A stretch of 64,000 nt of DNA from Candidatus Sysuiplasma superficiale. Lineage in GTDB: Archaea > Thermoplasmatota > Thermoplasmata > Sysuiplasmatales > Sysuiplasmataceae. Position 1 is the stretch's first letter; each line of letters starts with the position of its first letter. Shown piece by piece: positions 8,150 through 17,201 of this stretch. Made by a program: the position numbers and the translations under genes. Under the pieces are notes generated by a model. The model searched no databases. It saw nothing but the letters and a program-made list of their open reading frames with translations, and was not told where the DNA came from. The stretch covers positions 62,001-126,000 of the forward strand of contig JAGVSJ010000002.1 of assembly GCA_019720975.1 (NCBI GenBank), given 5' to 3'.

Positions 8150-9706
8150 ATGAAAAAGAGCAGTCGAACGGATTCATCGGCAAAGGGGAAGGAACTTCCC
8201 ACAAGAGCAACTCCGATAGGCAGGAATTTTTTCACTCCAGACGACATTCATGATATTGATTTTTTGAGGGACATCTCCTTCCCCGGCGAGTTTCCGTACA
8301 CCCGTGGCATCTCTCCCTCGATGTATCGCAACGGCGAATGGAGGATTGCGCAATCGGTCGACTCGCCTGACCTGAATGCTGCCTCATCGCTGATCCGGGA
8401 AATTGCAAACAGCGATGAGCCTGCAGCCGCCCTTTCGTTCAGCCTTCACACCGAACTCGGCATTTCCGGTCTGCCGGGTACCAGGGCAGTGAGAACGGCA
8501 TCGGGTCTGCCTTTATCCTCAGTGCGTGATATCGACAGGTTATTTTCCGGTATCAGGAGGGAGACTCTGTTTACAGGGTTCAACGTCTGTTCGTCTGCCG
8601 CCCAGCTCGTTTCTATGTACATGGCGTCGTGCGAACAGGCGAAAACTGATATTCGTGGCATACAGGGCTATGTTGAAAACAATGTGTTTTCACCCTTCTC
8701 CCTTTCGATGAAAAATCCCCTTGGATTCCCGCTCGCAACAGATATTTCGTTCTCTCTTATAACCTACTCGCTTAACAGATTGCCCTATTTTTCCCCATTC
8801 AATCCCGGAGGATATCACATTCGCGAGATCGGCGGCACTCCGGAGCAGGAGATAGCGTTCACTGTTGCATCCGCTCTTTATTACATCCGCGAAGCGGAGA
8901 AGCGTGAAATTGATCCGGCACAGATACTCTCAAGGATGTCTTTCATTCTCGGGGTGGGGACTGATATACCTGTTGAAGTAGCCAAGTTCAGAGCCGCGAG
9001 AAGAATCTGGTCACGTGTTTTGCGCAATTCTTTTTCCGGGCTGGATGACAGCGCATTGAGGCTGAGTATTTTCTCGAGAGCCCTCCGTTTTCCCCTTGTT
9101 AATGATGAAATGGAGATAAACATGGTGAGATCAACCATGCAGCTCGTTGCAGCTGTTCTTGGAGGCGTCCAGAGCATCGAGGTCAGAGGAGGTGTGCACC
9201 CTTCGTTGAGAGATCAGAGAGTGGCACGCACCCTGCTGATGATACACAGGATAGTGGGCAATGAAAGCGGCATTGCAGATACGATAGATCCTGTTGCAGG
9301 CTCATATTATATTGAGTCGAGAACAGATGAGATTGAGAGGTCAGTAAACTCACTTCTCGGAAGGATCGAGGAGCATGGGGGTATTGATAAGGCGATCAAA
9401 TCCGGTATGATACAGAGCGAGGTGAAGAAGAGCAGGGAGAAGCTGCTGCATGAGATGAAAGAGGGCAGAAGACTGCTTGTGGGCTACAACATACTCCGGG
9501 ACGGCAGGAGAAAAATAGACATCCTCAGGGAACCTGTCAGTCCGTCATTCAGGCTGATGGATCGCAGTGGAGTGGCCAGTGAGAAATGCCTCAGTGATAT
9601 CGCTTCTTCTGAACCTTCCTCCGGAGCGGCGATGGATGCGCTCATTAAGGCTTTCAGGCATGGTCATTCAATTGGAGAGGTTACCTCTGCAATCTGTCTG
9701 ATGTGA
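8150..9706 (+). CDS. divergent methylmalonyl-CoA mutase large-subunit-like protein
   Basis: About 518 residues with the TIM-barrel fold of the mutase large subunit: FPGEFPYTRGISPSMY, a GYHIRE block near residue 220, an EVAKFRAARRIW helix, and ESGIADTIDPVAGSYYIE. No cobalamin-binding domain is attached and no small subunit lies nearby. Several positions normally invariant differ. The RQY segment holding the substrate-binding Tyr89 (Propionibacterium numbering) reads IAQS. The Arg207 region reads VFSPFSLSMKNP. The GQ.GLS.AFDLPT block and the QSLHTNS block are rewritten. The family isomerises methylmalonyl-CoA to succinyl-CoA, but this copy may act on another acyl-CoA or be non-catalytic. I chose ATG 8150 because it follows a TATA-like CTTTTAAAG (about 8095-8103) at leaderless-type spacing; the frame is open back to 8051. 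Confidence 0.8.
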   Translation: MKKSSRTDSSAKGKELPTRATPIGRNFFTPDDIHDIDFLRDISFPGEFPYTRGISPSMYRNGEWRIAQSVDSPDLNAASSLIREIANSDEPAAALSFSLHTELGISGLPGTRAVRTASGLPLSSVRDIDRLFSGIRRETLFTGFNVCSSAAQLVSMYMASCEQAKTDIRGIQGYVENNVFSPFSLSMKNPLGFPLATDISFSLITYSLNRLPYFSPFNPGGYHIREIGGTPEQEIAFTVASALYYIREAEKREIDPAQILSRMSFILGVGTDIPVEVAKFRAARRIWSRVLRNSFSGLDDSALRLSIFSRALRFPLVNDEMEINMVRSTMQLVAAVLGGVQSIEVRGGVHPSLRDQRVARTLLMIHRIVGNESGIADTIDPVAGSYYIESRTDEIERSVNSLLGRIEEHGGIDKAIKSGMIQSEVKKSREKLLHEMKEGRRLLVGYNILRDGRRKIDILREPVSPSFRLMDRSGVASEKCLSDIASSEPSSGAAMDALIKAFRHGHSIGEVTSAICLM

Positions 9707-9756
9707 CCGCAAGGGGCTGCAGCCTGCCGCACCATTCCCTGCCCGCGACCCGTGAT

Positions 9757-10605
9757 TCACAGAAATCCGCTGGAAAGGTAGCTGTGCGGCGAAATCAGGC
9801 CAGAAACCGCAAGGCAGATTATGAATACAAACATATAGAGGACTGAAAAGAGGAACGCACGCCTGTAGTACTCTCTGCCCTTCATACTCATCCCTCCTGC
9901 TGAAATGACAAGAAGTGCGATATTCATCACTGTGATTGCCACCAGAAACTCAAGCGCAAGATGTGTAATGAAATACAGTGCGTAAGTGGTTGCCGCCGTG
10001 GCAAGATTGAATATGAATGACATCTCTGTAATGTACCTCAGATCCTTCACAGCCGGACCCACAGGGACACCCGCCGTTACGTAGTCTTCCCTGTAGTATA
10101 TCGACAGATTCCAGAAGTGGGATGGCTGCCAGAAAAAGACAACCATGAATATAAGCAGTGGTACCTGCAGATGGCCTTCGGTGTATACAGACCATCCGCC
10201 AAACGCCGGAATCGCTCCGGCGAGTCCCCCCCATATTACAGCGTTCGGCGTTCTTCTCTTAAGCAGAATTGAATAGAAAACCAGATAAAGAAATGACCCA
10301 AGGCCTATTATGGCGGCTGTGACCGGATTTATGAGCAAGTAAGACATCAGAACAGATGCGACGATAAGTATACAGCCAAAGAGGAGTACGTTCCGCGCTT
10401 TGAGACGTCCTGAGGGTATCGGCCTGGATGCAGTCCTTGGCATCAGTGCGTCAATGTCCCTGTCCAGATATGAGTTGATGGCCGCAGATCCGCCCAATCC
10501 CATATAACCTGCCATGACAAGATATGCCAGTGAAGTGAACCTGATTGACGGACCTGAGGCAACAAGAAGGCTCGCGACTCCCAGCAGCAGTTCAGCAGTT
10601 ATCAA
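9757..10605 (-). CDS. ctaB: protoheme IX farnesyltransferase (haem O synthase)
   Basis: A UbiA-superfamily polytopic membrane enzyme. It has the first aspartate motif in AINSYLDRDIDALMPRTASRP and a second conserved region around YREDYVTAGVPV, matching CtaB/Cox10. It adds a farnesyl group to haem B to make haem O for a terminal oxidase. The annotated start here is a TTG. The frame remains open upstream and encodes YLELLKFR (RC of about 10606-10629), which matches the usual CtaB N-terminus, yet no ATG, GTG or TTG precedes it before a TAG. The true start may therefore be a rarer codon near 10630. The gene is divergent from arsA. Confidence 0.88.
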   Translation of the reverse strand: MITAELLLGVASLLVASGPSIRFTSLAYLVMAGYMGLGGSAAINSYLDRDIDALMPRTASRPIPSGRLKARNVLLFGCILIVASVLMSYLLINPVTAAIIGLGSFLYLVFYSILLKRRTPNAVIWGGLAGAIPAFGGWSVYTEGHLQVPLLIFMVVFFWQPSHFWNLSIYYREDYVTAGVPVGPAVKDLRYITEMSFIFNLATAATTYALYFITHLALEFLVAITVMNIALLVISAGGMSMKGREYYRRAFLFSVLYMFVFIICLAVSGLISPHSYLSSGFL

Positions 10606-10728
10606 CCTGAACTTGAGCAGCTCCAGATAATCAGATATTCTGGCCGTGAAGCCTTTCTATTTACAACTTATTAAAATAGTCTGTGGAAATCATCCGCACC
10701 GGCACAACCGTAAGGATTGGCGGAGCAG

Positions 10729-10734
10729 TTATAT
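10729..10734 (+). promoter_or_regulatory. TATA box of arsA
   Basis: TTATAT at 10729-10734 lies about 25 bases upstream of the ATG at 10758. That spacing implies a leaderless message starting at or within a base or two of the start codon. It decides the start of the downstream ATPase against an open frame that begins at 10683. Confidence 0.55.
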
Positions 10735-10757
10735 GTGCAGTGGATCAATCAGCTTTC

Positions 10758-11978
10758 ATGCGTATTCTGATATACACCGGTAAGGGCGGGGTGGGAAAGA
10801 CTTCCGTTTCAGTTGCAACTGCAATCAAATGTGCCGAAAGAGGATTGAGAACTATAGTGATCAGCACCGATTCCGCTCACAGCCTTTCTGACAGTGTTGA
10901 TGTTGCAATAGGCCCTTCAATCAGGAATATTGCGAAGAATCTCGACGGATTGGAGATCGACATACTGAAGGAGCTCGAGGAGAACTGGAACGACATCAGA
11001 AAGTACATCTTTTCGTTCTTTGCCTCGCAGGGAATGGATGAAATATCAGCAAAGGAGATGGCAGTTTTTCCCGGAATGGAGTTCATTGCAGCGCTCTTCT
11101 ACCTTGGCCGCTTTTACTCGGGGGATGAATATGATGTTGTTGTGGTGGATACCGCGCCCACGGCCGATACACTGCGCCTTCTGAGCTTTCCCGATGTGGC
11201 CGACTGGTATTTCCAGCATTTCTACGGCTTGATGAAGAATTTCATAAGGGTTGCACGTGTAACAGTCGGCAGGGTTGTATCCATACCGCTTCCCCCCGAG
11301 GAGGTAATGAGGGAATTTGAAAGGTTCAATCTCAGAATAAAGAGCGTCCGCAAGCTGCTTACCAATCCTGAGATAACATCTGTGAGACTCGTAACGAATC
11401 CGGAAAAGATGGTGATAAGTGAAACCATGCGCGCCTACACCTATCTTTCCCTCTACGACCTGAATGTTGAGGCGCTGATTGTAAACAGGGTGCATTCTAA
11501 GAATCCGCTAAACACCAACGAGGGAAAGATCAGGGAACAGGAGAACTATATCGAAATGATCGAGAGTGCATTCCATCCGCTGAAGATATTTTATTCAAAG
11601 CTGTTTCCTCTTGAAATCGTCGGACTGGAGTCTGTTAAGAGACTCGGCGATGAACTTTTTGGAGACACAGACCCCTCAGTCATATTTTCCAGGGAAAACC
11701 CCCTGAAGATTGTGTCAAAAAGGGGAAACACCTCAATTCAGCTGAAGGTTCCGTTCGCCAACAGAAACGAGGTAGAGTTATATACGACAAGAGACACTAT
11801 TGTCGTGGGTGTCGGCCAATATCGAAGAACAATAGCGCTTCCCCTTGGCCTTTACGGGAGAGAGGTAGAGTCCGCTGAGATATCGGACGGCGTGCTCAAA
11901 ATAAAATTCAGAGAGGATTCGGATGCAGGAGGAAAGGAAAAGCGACCAGCAGGAAGAAAGGGTAAAAGAGGTTATTGA
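10758..11978 (+). CDS. ArsA/Get3-family ATPase with C-terminal HSP20-like domain
   Basis: About 406 residues. The deviant Walker A is GKGGVGKTSVS near residues 8-18, the switch I region is STDSAHSLSD, and the switch II/Walker B region is YDVVVVDTAPTADTLR. The last ~90 residues form a β-rich HSP20/α-crystallin-like tail that occurs in many archaeal ArsA proteins. Archaeal members are regarded as Get3-like targeting factors for tail-anchored membrane proteins rather than arsenite pumps, and no arsB or arsenic gene is nearby. The start is taken as ATG 10758 from the TATA spacing. The next gene overlaps its 3' end by 56 bases. Confidence 0.9.
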   Translation: MRILIYTGKGGVGKTSVSVATAIKCAERGLRTIVISTDSAHSLSDSVDVAIGPSIRNIAKNLDGLEIDILKELEENWNDIRKYIFSFFASQGMDEISAKEMAVFPGMEFIAALFYLGRFYSGDEYDVVVVDTAPTADTLRLLSFPDVADWYFQHFYGLMKNFIRVARVTVGRVVSIPLPPEEVMREFERFNLRIKSVRKLLTNPEITSVRLVTNPEKMVISETMRAYTYLSLYDLNVEALIVNRVHSKNPLNTNEGKIREQENYIEMIESAFHPLKIFYSKLFPLEIVGLESVKRLGDELFGDTDPSVIFSRENPLKIVSKRGNTSIQLKVPFANRNEVELYTTRDTIVVGVGQYRRTIALPLGLYGREVESAEISDGVLKIKFREDSDAGGKEKRPAGRKGKRGY

Positions 11979-12213
11979 ACATCTTTACAACGCAGGCTTC
12001 AGCTCCCTGTCAGCGGTCAGGGCCATAATGCCATCGCTCCCCCCCGGATCAAGGGCGCTGAAGGAACTGAAGAAGGCACAGAAAGAGATGCTGCTTGCGG
12101 CCAGGGCGTTCATTGACGGACAGATAGACTTCCTGGACAAGATGGACATCGTTCCTGCAAAGAGTCAGGAAGGCAGGAAGATCAGGAAGGTCGAGATAAG
12201 GGAAAGGAAATGA
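11923..12213 (+). CDS. unknown 96-residue charged helical protein overlapping arsA
   Basis: The ATG at 11923 lies inside the end of arsA in another frame (overlap 56 bases), and a purine-rich GGAGG-like stretch is close by. The product is highly charged and predicted helical: an EERVKEVIEHLYNAGFSSLSAVRAIMP segment looks like a small UBA-like three-helix unit, followed by a coiled-coil-like helix. No family recognised. Its position suggests co-expression with the ATPase. A real gene is likely because it continues 235 bases beyond arsA as an uninterrupted frame. Confidence 0.55.
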   Translation: MQEERKSDQQEERVKEVIEHLYNAGFSSLSAVRAIMPSLPPGSRALKELKKAQKEMLLAARAFIDGQIDFLDKMDIVPAKSQEGRKIRKVEIRERK

Positions 12214-12417
12214 TCTTTCGGTTTCTGCGTGCAACAGCGTGGGAACCGGGTTTTTTGCAGTCCTGACGATATTCCCTGATCCTCCCGGACTGCCTTCAAC
12301 TGCCTGTCTGCTGAATTGAGATTCAGGCCTGTTGTGATGGGTGCAGGGCCGTCAGTCCCGTTTGTGCGTCTTTGGTGCCGGCCGGAAATTTGGCAGGGTC
12401 GGGATTGCTCTGCTGAA

Positions 12418-13683
12418 TCACAGTGTGGCAAGGTAGTATACGTTGAAGACAATTATTGTTGCGGCTGAAAGAACGGCAAGAGCCACGGTATACTTCCTGT
12501 TCACAAATTCACCCATTCTGCTGCGCTGAGAGGTGTATACAATGAGCGGTATCATCGGCAACGGGATCATGATGCTCAGAACCACCTGGCTGTAGAACAG
12601 TATGTAGAACGGGTTCAGACCGATCATTATCGCAATTGTTGTCGGAATCACGTTTATGAATCTTGTCACAAGTCTTCTCTTCCACGGATTCACATTTCTG
12701 CCCAGCATACCTTCCATAACCGACTGCCCTGCAAGCGTTCCGAGCGTCGATGCGGAAATTCCCGATGAAAGGAGCGCAGCAACGAACATGTAACCAGCAA
12801 GCTTTCCGAAGAGAGGCAGAAGGGTGTAGTATGCATCGTTTATCGTCTGGACGTCGTTAAGTCCCCTTGCATGGAAACCGCCTGCGGCCATTATGAGCAT
12901 TGCTGCATTGACGAACGATGCCGCTCCGAGAAAAAGTATGGTATCATTCCTGTGATAGCCCAGCGTTGCTCTCTTGGTCGCAGGATCGGCCCCTTTCACC
13001 TTCTGTCTGACAAGGTCTGAGTGATAGAAGAGGACGTGCGGCATCACAGTTGCACCTATGATCGACATAATGAGTACAACGTATGCCTGATGTATTTCGG
13101 GAATGACCGAATAATACACCGTTGACGAAATATCAGGTTTGACAAGGAAAAGCTCGTATACATAGCTGAGACCAATCATTCCAACGAAGAGGAAGAAGGC
13201 CTTTTCCAGTTTTCTGAAACCCTTCTTTGAGAGGTAAATCATGAGGAAGACATCGAAGACCGCTATGTAGGTGGCCTCAAGGTACGGTATGCCGAACAGC
13301 AGGTTCAGCGCAAGTACTGTCCCGAGAAATTCGGCAAGATCGACGGCAGCCGACGCAGCCTCTGCGCTGAGCCAGTAAGGTATTATGTATTTCCTCTTCC
13401 TGAGAGTCGCGGAAACCAGTTCCGGAAGCGATTTTCCCGTGGCAAGTCCGAGCTTGCCTGAAAGATACTGCAGCAGCATCCCCATCAGCCCTGCAAGCCA
13501 GACAACCCATAGCAGAACATAACCGGTTGTTGCGCCAGTCTCGATGTCGCTTGCGAAATTCCCCGGATCGATATAAGCAACGCTGACCAGAAGCGCCGGA
13601 CCCATGTAGGCGATGAGTCTCAGCATCTCCTTCCTGCTGTATCTGCCTTCGATCTTTTCGCCTGAACTGAAAACCATCCGCAT
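12418..13683 (-). CDS. Nramp/MntH divalent metal transporter
   Basis: 421 residues and about 11 membrane helices. Helix 1 carries the metal-binding DPGN motif (SVAYIDPGNFASD) and helix 6 carries the MPH motif (GATVMPHVLFYHS). Both provide ligands for Mn2+ or Fe2+ in this family, with metal import driven by protons. It lies 28 bases downstream of a PadR regulator on the same strand, so the regulator probably controls metal uptake. The frame begins at 13683, but an ATG two codons later gives nearly the same protein. Confidence 0.92.
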   Translation of the reverse strand: MRMVFSSGEKIEGRYSRKEMLRLIAYMGPALLVSVAYIDPGNFASDIETGATTGYVLLWVVWLAGLMGMLLQYLSGKLGLATGKSLPELVSATLRKRKYIIPYWLSAEAASAAVDLAEFLGTVLALNLLFGIPYLEATYIAVFDVFLMIYLSKKGFRKLEKAFFLFVGMIGLSYVYELFLVKPDISSTVYYSVIPEIHQAYVVLIMSIIGATVMPHVLFYHSDLVRQKVKGADPATKRATLGYHRNDTILFLGAASFVNAAMLIMAAGGFHARGLNDVQTINDAYYTLLPLFGKLAGYMFVAALLSSGISASTLGTLAGQSVMEGMLGRNVNPWKRRLVTRFINVIPTTIAIMIGLNPFYILFYSQVVLSIMIPLPMIPLIVYTSQRSRMGEFVNRKYTVALAVLSAATIIVFNVYYLATL

Positions 13684-13711
13684 ACCTGTCCTGAAATGGG
13701 AGAGGAGCCAG

Positions 13712-14053
13712 TCAGATTACTGCAGACTCAATGTTCTCCCTGAGCCATTCCACAAGGAAATCCTTCATCGGCGGTCCAAGATCTGTCTTCAGTTTTTCCA
13801 GAGCGCTGACGCCGTTTCTTGTTGTTCTGTAGTACTTGTGCACCTTCCCGTGTTCGACGCGCGTCTCCTCGGTCAGCAGACCATCGCTCATCAGCTTATG
13901 CAAAACAGGATACAGCTTGCCCGGACTCAGGACATGCTGATGCATTCGTTCGGCGTCAAGCAGATCTGTCCCGGAGACCTGTGATTTGGAGCATTTCCAG
14001 AGCACATAGGGCCTGAAGAGCCCTCTCTCGAGGTATTTTGTCATCTCGTCCAT
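13712..14053 (-). CDS. PadR-family transcriptional regulator upstream of the Nramp gene
   Basis: 113 residues with the PadR winged helix: LFRPYVLWKCSK, GKLYPVLHKLMSDGLLTEE and YYRTTRNG, followed by a short C-terminal helix. It has one Cys in the HTH region. It is the first gene of a two-gene operon with the metal transporter. PadR proteins usually repress their own operon and are released by a ligand; metal sensing here is inferred from the neighbour. Several GATATC-type repeats lie directly upstream. Confidence 0.85.
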   Translation of the reverse strand: MDEMTKYLERGLFRPYVLWKCSKSQVSGTDLLDAERMHQHVLSPGKLYPVLHKLMSDGLLTEETRVEHGKVHKYYRTTRNGVSALEKLKTDLGPPMKDFLVEWLRENIESAVI

Positions 14054-14064
14054 TATTCCACCTG

Positions 14065-14111
14065 ATTGATATCAATTAACGATAACGTTTACTGATATCT
14101 GAAACTGATAT
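14065..14111. promoter_or_regulatory. GATAT-repeat operator region before PadR-Nramp operon
   Basis: A perfect 12-base palindrome ATTGATATCAAT occupies 14065-14076. Two copies of ACTGATAT follow at 14091-14098 and 14104-14111, 13 bases apart. The palindrome ends only about 12 bases before the PadR start, an ideal place for autoregulation. Use by PadR is inferred. Confidence 0.45.
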
Positions 14112-14370
14112 TAATACCTTCCATCCGCTTTTGCGCATACCCAATTCCGGGGCATGTTTCCCTCTGCGCTCATTGTGCCTCTCATTGAGCCGGAATCCCG
14201 GGTGCCGGAGACGGGGGAGATGTGTGGAGGGCATCACTGTTGTGACAGTGCGTGGCATCTTCAGTGTCGGCGAAGAACCGGGAGACATTCGTCATCAGCA
14301 CTCATGGTCGGGGTAGCGCAAATGCCAATGGATTAATAACCGGTACCTGTGAACTGATTCCAAGGAAAGG
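14112..14370. other. intergenic stretch before ABC exporter operon
   Basis: No gene was recognised here. A TATA-like GGATTAATAACC near 14329-14340 lies about 35 bases before the ATG at 14371 and is the likely promoter of the three-gene ABC operon. The rest shows short open frames without family resemblance. Confidence 0.5.
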
Positions 14371-15219
14371 ATGAGCATTATGAAATACTACCTGAAGGTC
14401 GGCATCGTGGTGCTCGTTGCAGCGTCAATCGTCCTCCCGTCAGCCTATTATGTTTACGTTTCCATGCGCCAGCCTGGGCCTCTTCCCTCCTCCTTTGTGC
14501 CGGAGGGAGCAGTATCGGTGTTTCGTATCCAGGCGGGAAATGAATCCATCCTTGGCTTCTACATCAACAACTCGTTCGGCTTCATACTGGAAGGGAAAAT
14601 GCAGGCGGTTCAGTCGGATGTCTCCTCCCTCTTCAACGGAAACACGACCAATTACCATGGGGAGATAACAATACGGCAGTATGAGAGATACGGCGGTTCC
14701 GAGATATATTCAATATACAACCTCTCATCTTCGTTGGACGCGACGCTGAACACTGTGTTTTCACCTGTGAATCTTTCTGTCTCGACACTGGATATAAACA
14801 CATCCGCCCTCTACATATCGGAAGAGGACCCGGGGATCGTGGTGATTGGAAACCTGTATGCTGTTCAGGCATCCATCTCTGCAGGCAGGAACGGGCACGG
14901 TATGAACGCCGCAGAGCTGAATATGCTCAACAAGACGGCAGTGTTCTCGCTGTATTATGATGGAATGAATCCGATACTCACATCCGCACTCATCAATTCT
15001 TACCCCTCTGCCACACACGTGAAAATATATTTTGTTAACGGAAGCATTGCTTCCTTGGCATCAGCCGCAGTCATGAAGTATATGGCAAATGTAACTTCAG
15101 GTGTTTCCGTGAATGGTGATTTGTTCTCCGCAACCTTTGATTTCGGCACGTCCAACTATGCGAGATACGCCTATCTGGTAACAGAGGTGGAAAAGGCAGT
15201 ATTCAAACCGGCGGGGTAG
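14371..15219 (+). CDS. membrane-anchored extracytoplasmic protein of ABC operon
   Basis: 282 residues. One N-terminal helix (residues about 8-30, KVGIVVLVAASIVLPSAYYVYV) anchors a large outside domain with many N-x-S/T sites (for example NNSF, NGNTTN, NLSSS), consistent with a glycosylated surface protein. No family recognised. It lies 9 bases before the ABC permease, so it probably works with the transporter, for instance as an accessory or substrate-handling subunit. The ATG of MKYY four codons in is an alternative start. Confidence 0.75.
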   Translation: MSIMKYYLKVGIVVLVAASIVLPSAYYVYVSMRQPGPLPSSFVPEGAVSVFRIQAGNESILGFYINNSFGFILEGKMQAVQSDVSSLFNGNTTNYHGEITIRQYERYGGSEIYSIYNLSSSLDATLNTVFSPVNLSVSTLDINTSALYISEEDPGIVVIGNLYAVQASISAGRNGHGMNAAELNMLNKTAVFSLYYDGMNPILTSALINSYPSATHVKIYFVNGSIASLASAAVMKYMANVTSGVSVNGDLFSATFDFGTSNYARYAYLVTEVEKAVFKPAG

Positions 15220-15228
15220 GAAGGGAAA

Positions 15229-16062
15229 ATGGCTTCCCTCAGACTGGTCAGAACAGTATCCTGGTATTATTTCCGTAACTATTACAGATCGAAGAGCTTC
15301 TACCTGATGCTGTCCGTTGTCATTCTCGTATCCGCTCTGATGACCTATTTCACCTTCAGGTATGAAAACAATCTTTCCACCATACTTCCAAGGGCGGACA
15401 TGGCATCATTTTCCCCCGGCCTCAAGGAGGATGTATTCGGTTATCTCTGGGCCTTTGTTCTGCTTGACCTGCCGGTCTTTGCCGCTGTCTTCTTCGGTTC
15501 ACCCGCAATATCAAGCGAGATAGAAAGCAGGACAGCCTACCAGATATTCCCTCTTCCGGTAGGCAGATCGAAGCTCCTGCTCTCCAAATATCTTGCGGCT
15601 GTTGCAGTAACATCCCTGTGCATCCTGATATATGTTCTGGTGCAGGCATCGGTATTCATCTACCTCTTCCACTCGCTTGGCATATCCTTTTTCCAGTCCT
15701 CTGCGCTGCTGGTGCTCTTCATATTCACCGTTACAGCATTCACCTTCATGATAAGCGGCATCTTCAACAGGAACACATACGCTTATATCACTGTCTTTCT
15801 GATATACTTCCTTGTTTTCAACGCATATGAAATAATAGTCGAATTCCTCTACAGGACAACACCCTACTACCTTCTGAATGTTTCGGCCGACATCATTGAC
15901 AGGGTATACTTCAACATAATACCAGACCCTTTCAGCACCTCATTCACCCTTTCCCCCGCAGGAACTTCAGTCATTCTCCAATCGGTCGGTGTGATGGTCT
16001 CCTACCTCATAGTGTCGCTCTCCGCTGCATTGATCATCTTTGAAAGAAAGGAGGTCAAATGA
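15229..16062 (+). CDS. ABC-2 type permease
   Basis: 277 residues with six predicted membrane helices in the ABC-2 order. A cytoplasmic N-terminus (YYFRNYYRSKSFYLML) precedes helix 1, and the SSEIESRTAYQIFPLPVGRSKLLLSKYL loop is characteristic of NatB/CcmB-like exporters. It would form the channel with the ATPase encoded next, with which it overlaps by ATGATG. The cargo is unknown; such small operons export drugs, lipids or peptides. Confidence 0.85.
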   Translation: MASLRLVRTVSWYYFRNYYRSKSFYLMLSVVILVSALMTYFTFRYENNLSTILPRADMASFSPGLKEDVFGYLWAFVLLDLPVFAAVFFGSPAISSEIESRTAYQIFPLPVGRSKLLLSKYLAAVAVTSLCILIYVLVQASVFIYLFHSLGISFFQSSALLVLFIFTVTAFTFMISGIFNRNTYAYITVFLIYFLVFNAYEIIVEFLYRTTPYYLLNVSADIIDRVYFNIIPDPFSTSFTLSPAGTSVILQSVGVMVSYLIVSLSAALIIFERKEVK

Positions 16063-16952
16063 TGCCCTCAATAGAGCTCAGGTCTGTGACAAAGAGGTAT
16101 GGAAACATACTCGCACTTGATTCTATGAATCTCAAAGTGGACGAACCTGCATGTATAGGGCTTCTCGGTCCTAACGGCGCAGGAAAGACAACAGTCATGA
16201 AGATACTTACAAACATTGTCCATCCGACATCTGGAGAGGCAATGATAAACGGAATCAGTGTTGTGGAGAACCCGCAGAGCGCGCTGCGCGATGTCGGCGC
16301 GCTTGTCGAACAGCCTGAATTTTATCCTTACCTCACTGCCAGGGAAGCCCTCGAGTTTGTTGCAAGGGTCAAGGGAATGAATGCAGGCAGTGTGCCTGAT
16401 GAAATCAGGAGGCTGAGCGAACTCACGGGAATCACAGAGTACCTGAACAGGAAATCAGGAACCTTTTCACGAGGAATGAAGCAGAGACTCGGTATTGCGG
16501 CCGCACTCGTGGGAAATCCCGAGATTCTTGTCCTGGACGAACCGACCTTCGGTCTGGATCCGAAAGGCATGCTGGAGGTGAGGAGTCTGATCACGAATCT
16601 GAAAGCAGCGCAAGTCAGGATAATATTGCTGAGCACTCATCTCACTTATGAGGCAAATGAACTCTGTGACAGAATCGTTATAATCAATAAGGGGAAAACC
16701 GTTTATGACACAGGGGAAAGGGTAAAGGCAAATTTCATCAGAATGGAACTGGAATCCCCTGTCGAGGGATTCAGTCTCCCTGACGAGCTCGTAAACGGTT
16801 ACATGATTGACGGTTCAACCGTTATAGTGGAGAAGAGGGAAGATGTGTCCAACAGCGAACTGATACAGTACGTTTCGGGAAAGGGGATCAGGCTGAAGTA
16901 CATTCTGCCCTACAATGATATTGACGACATCTACGTCAGAGCCGTTCAGTGA
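16059..16952 (+). CDS. ABC transporter ATP-binding protein
   Basis: 297 residues with Walker A GPNGAGKTT (about residues 38-46), the signature FSRGMKQRLG, Walker B ILVLDEPTFGLDP and the switch His in LLSTHL. A short C-terminal domain of ~70 residues follows, as in drug and Nod-type exporters. The ATG overlaps the permease stop and has GAGGT 4 bases upstream; a second ATG follows immediately. It powers the ABC-2 permease. Confidence 0.92.
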   Translation: MMPSIELRSVTKRYGNILALDSMNLKVDEPACIGLLGPNGAGKTTVMKILTNIVHPTSGEAMINGISVVENPQSALRDVGALVEQPEFYPYLTAREALEFVARVKGMNAGSVPDEIRRLSELTGITEYLNRKSGTFSRGMKQRLGIAAALVGNPEILVLDEPTFGLDPKGMLEVRSLITNLKAAQVRIILLSTHLTYEANELCDRIVIINKGKTVYDTGERVKANFIRMELESPVEGFSLPDELVNGYMIDGSTVIVEKREDVSNSELIQYVSGKGIRLKYILPYNDIDDIYVRAVQ

Positions 16953-17201
16953 GCTGAAGCGTATCGAGCAACCTGCCGAAACAGGAAGCCGGCTCAAACC
17001 AGTCCGTGCAGACCGCCGGGCGGCCCTGACTGCGGCGTTGTACAGATTCCCATCCCTGTGATTGGCATGGCTTCAGAAGAAGAGCGAAAACCGCGACATT
17101 TCTGCAGTCAGAAACGAGTCTCGAACATTTACAACGGAAGGAGGCCCTGAAGGTGCTGTCACGGCAGTTCCGTGGCATTGTATAAACCCTGCACAACAGA
17201 A

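Noticed and set aside
10758-11978. Arsenite efflux ATPase
   Set aside because: No arsB, acr3, arsR or arsC is nearby, and the HSP20-like tail matches Get3-type archaeal members.
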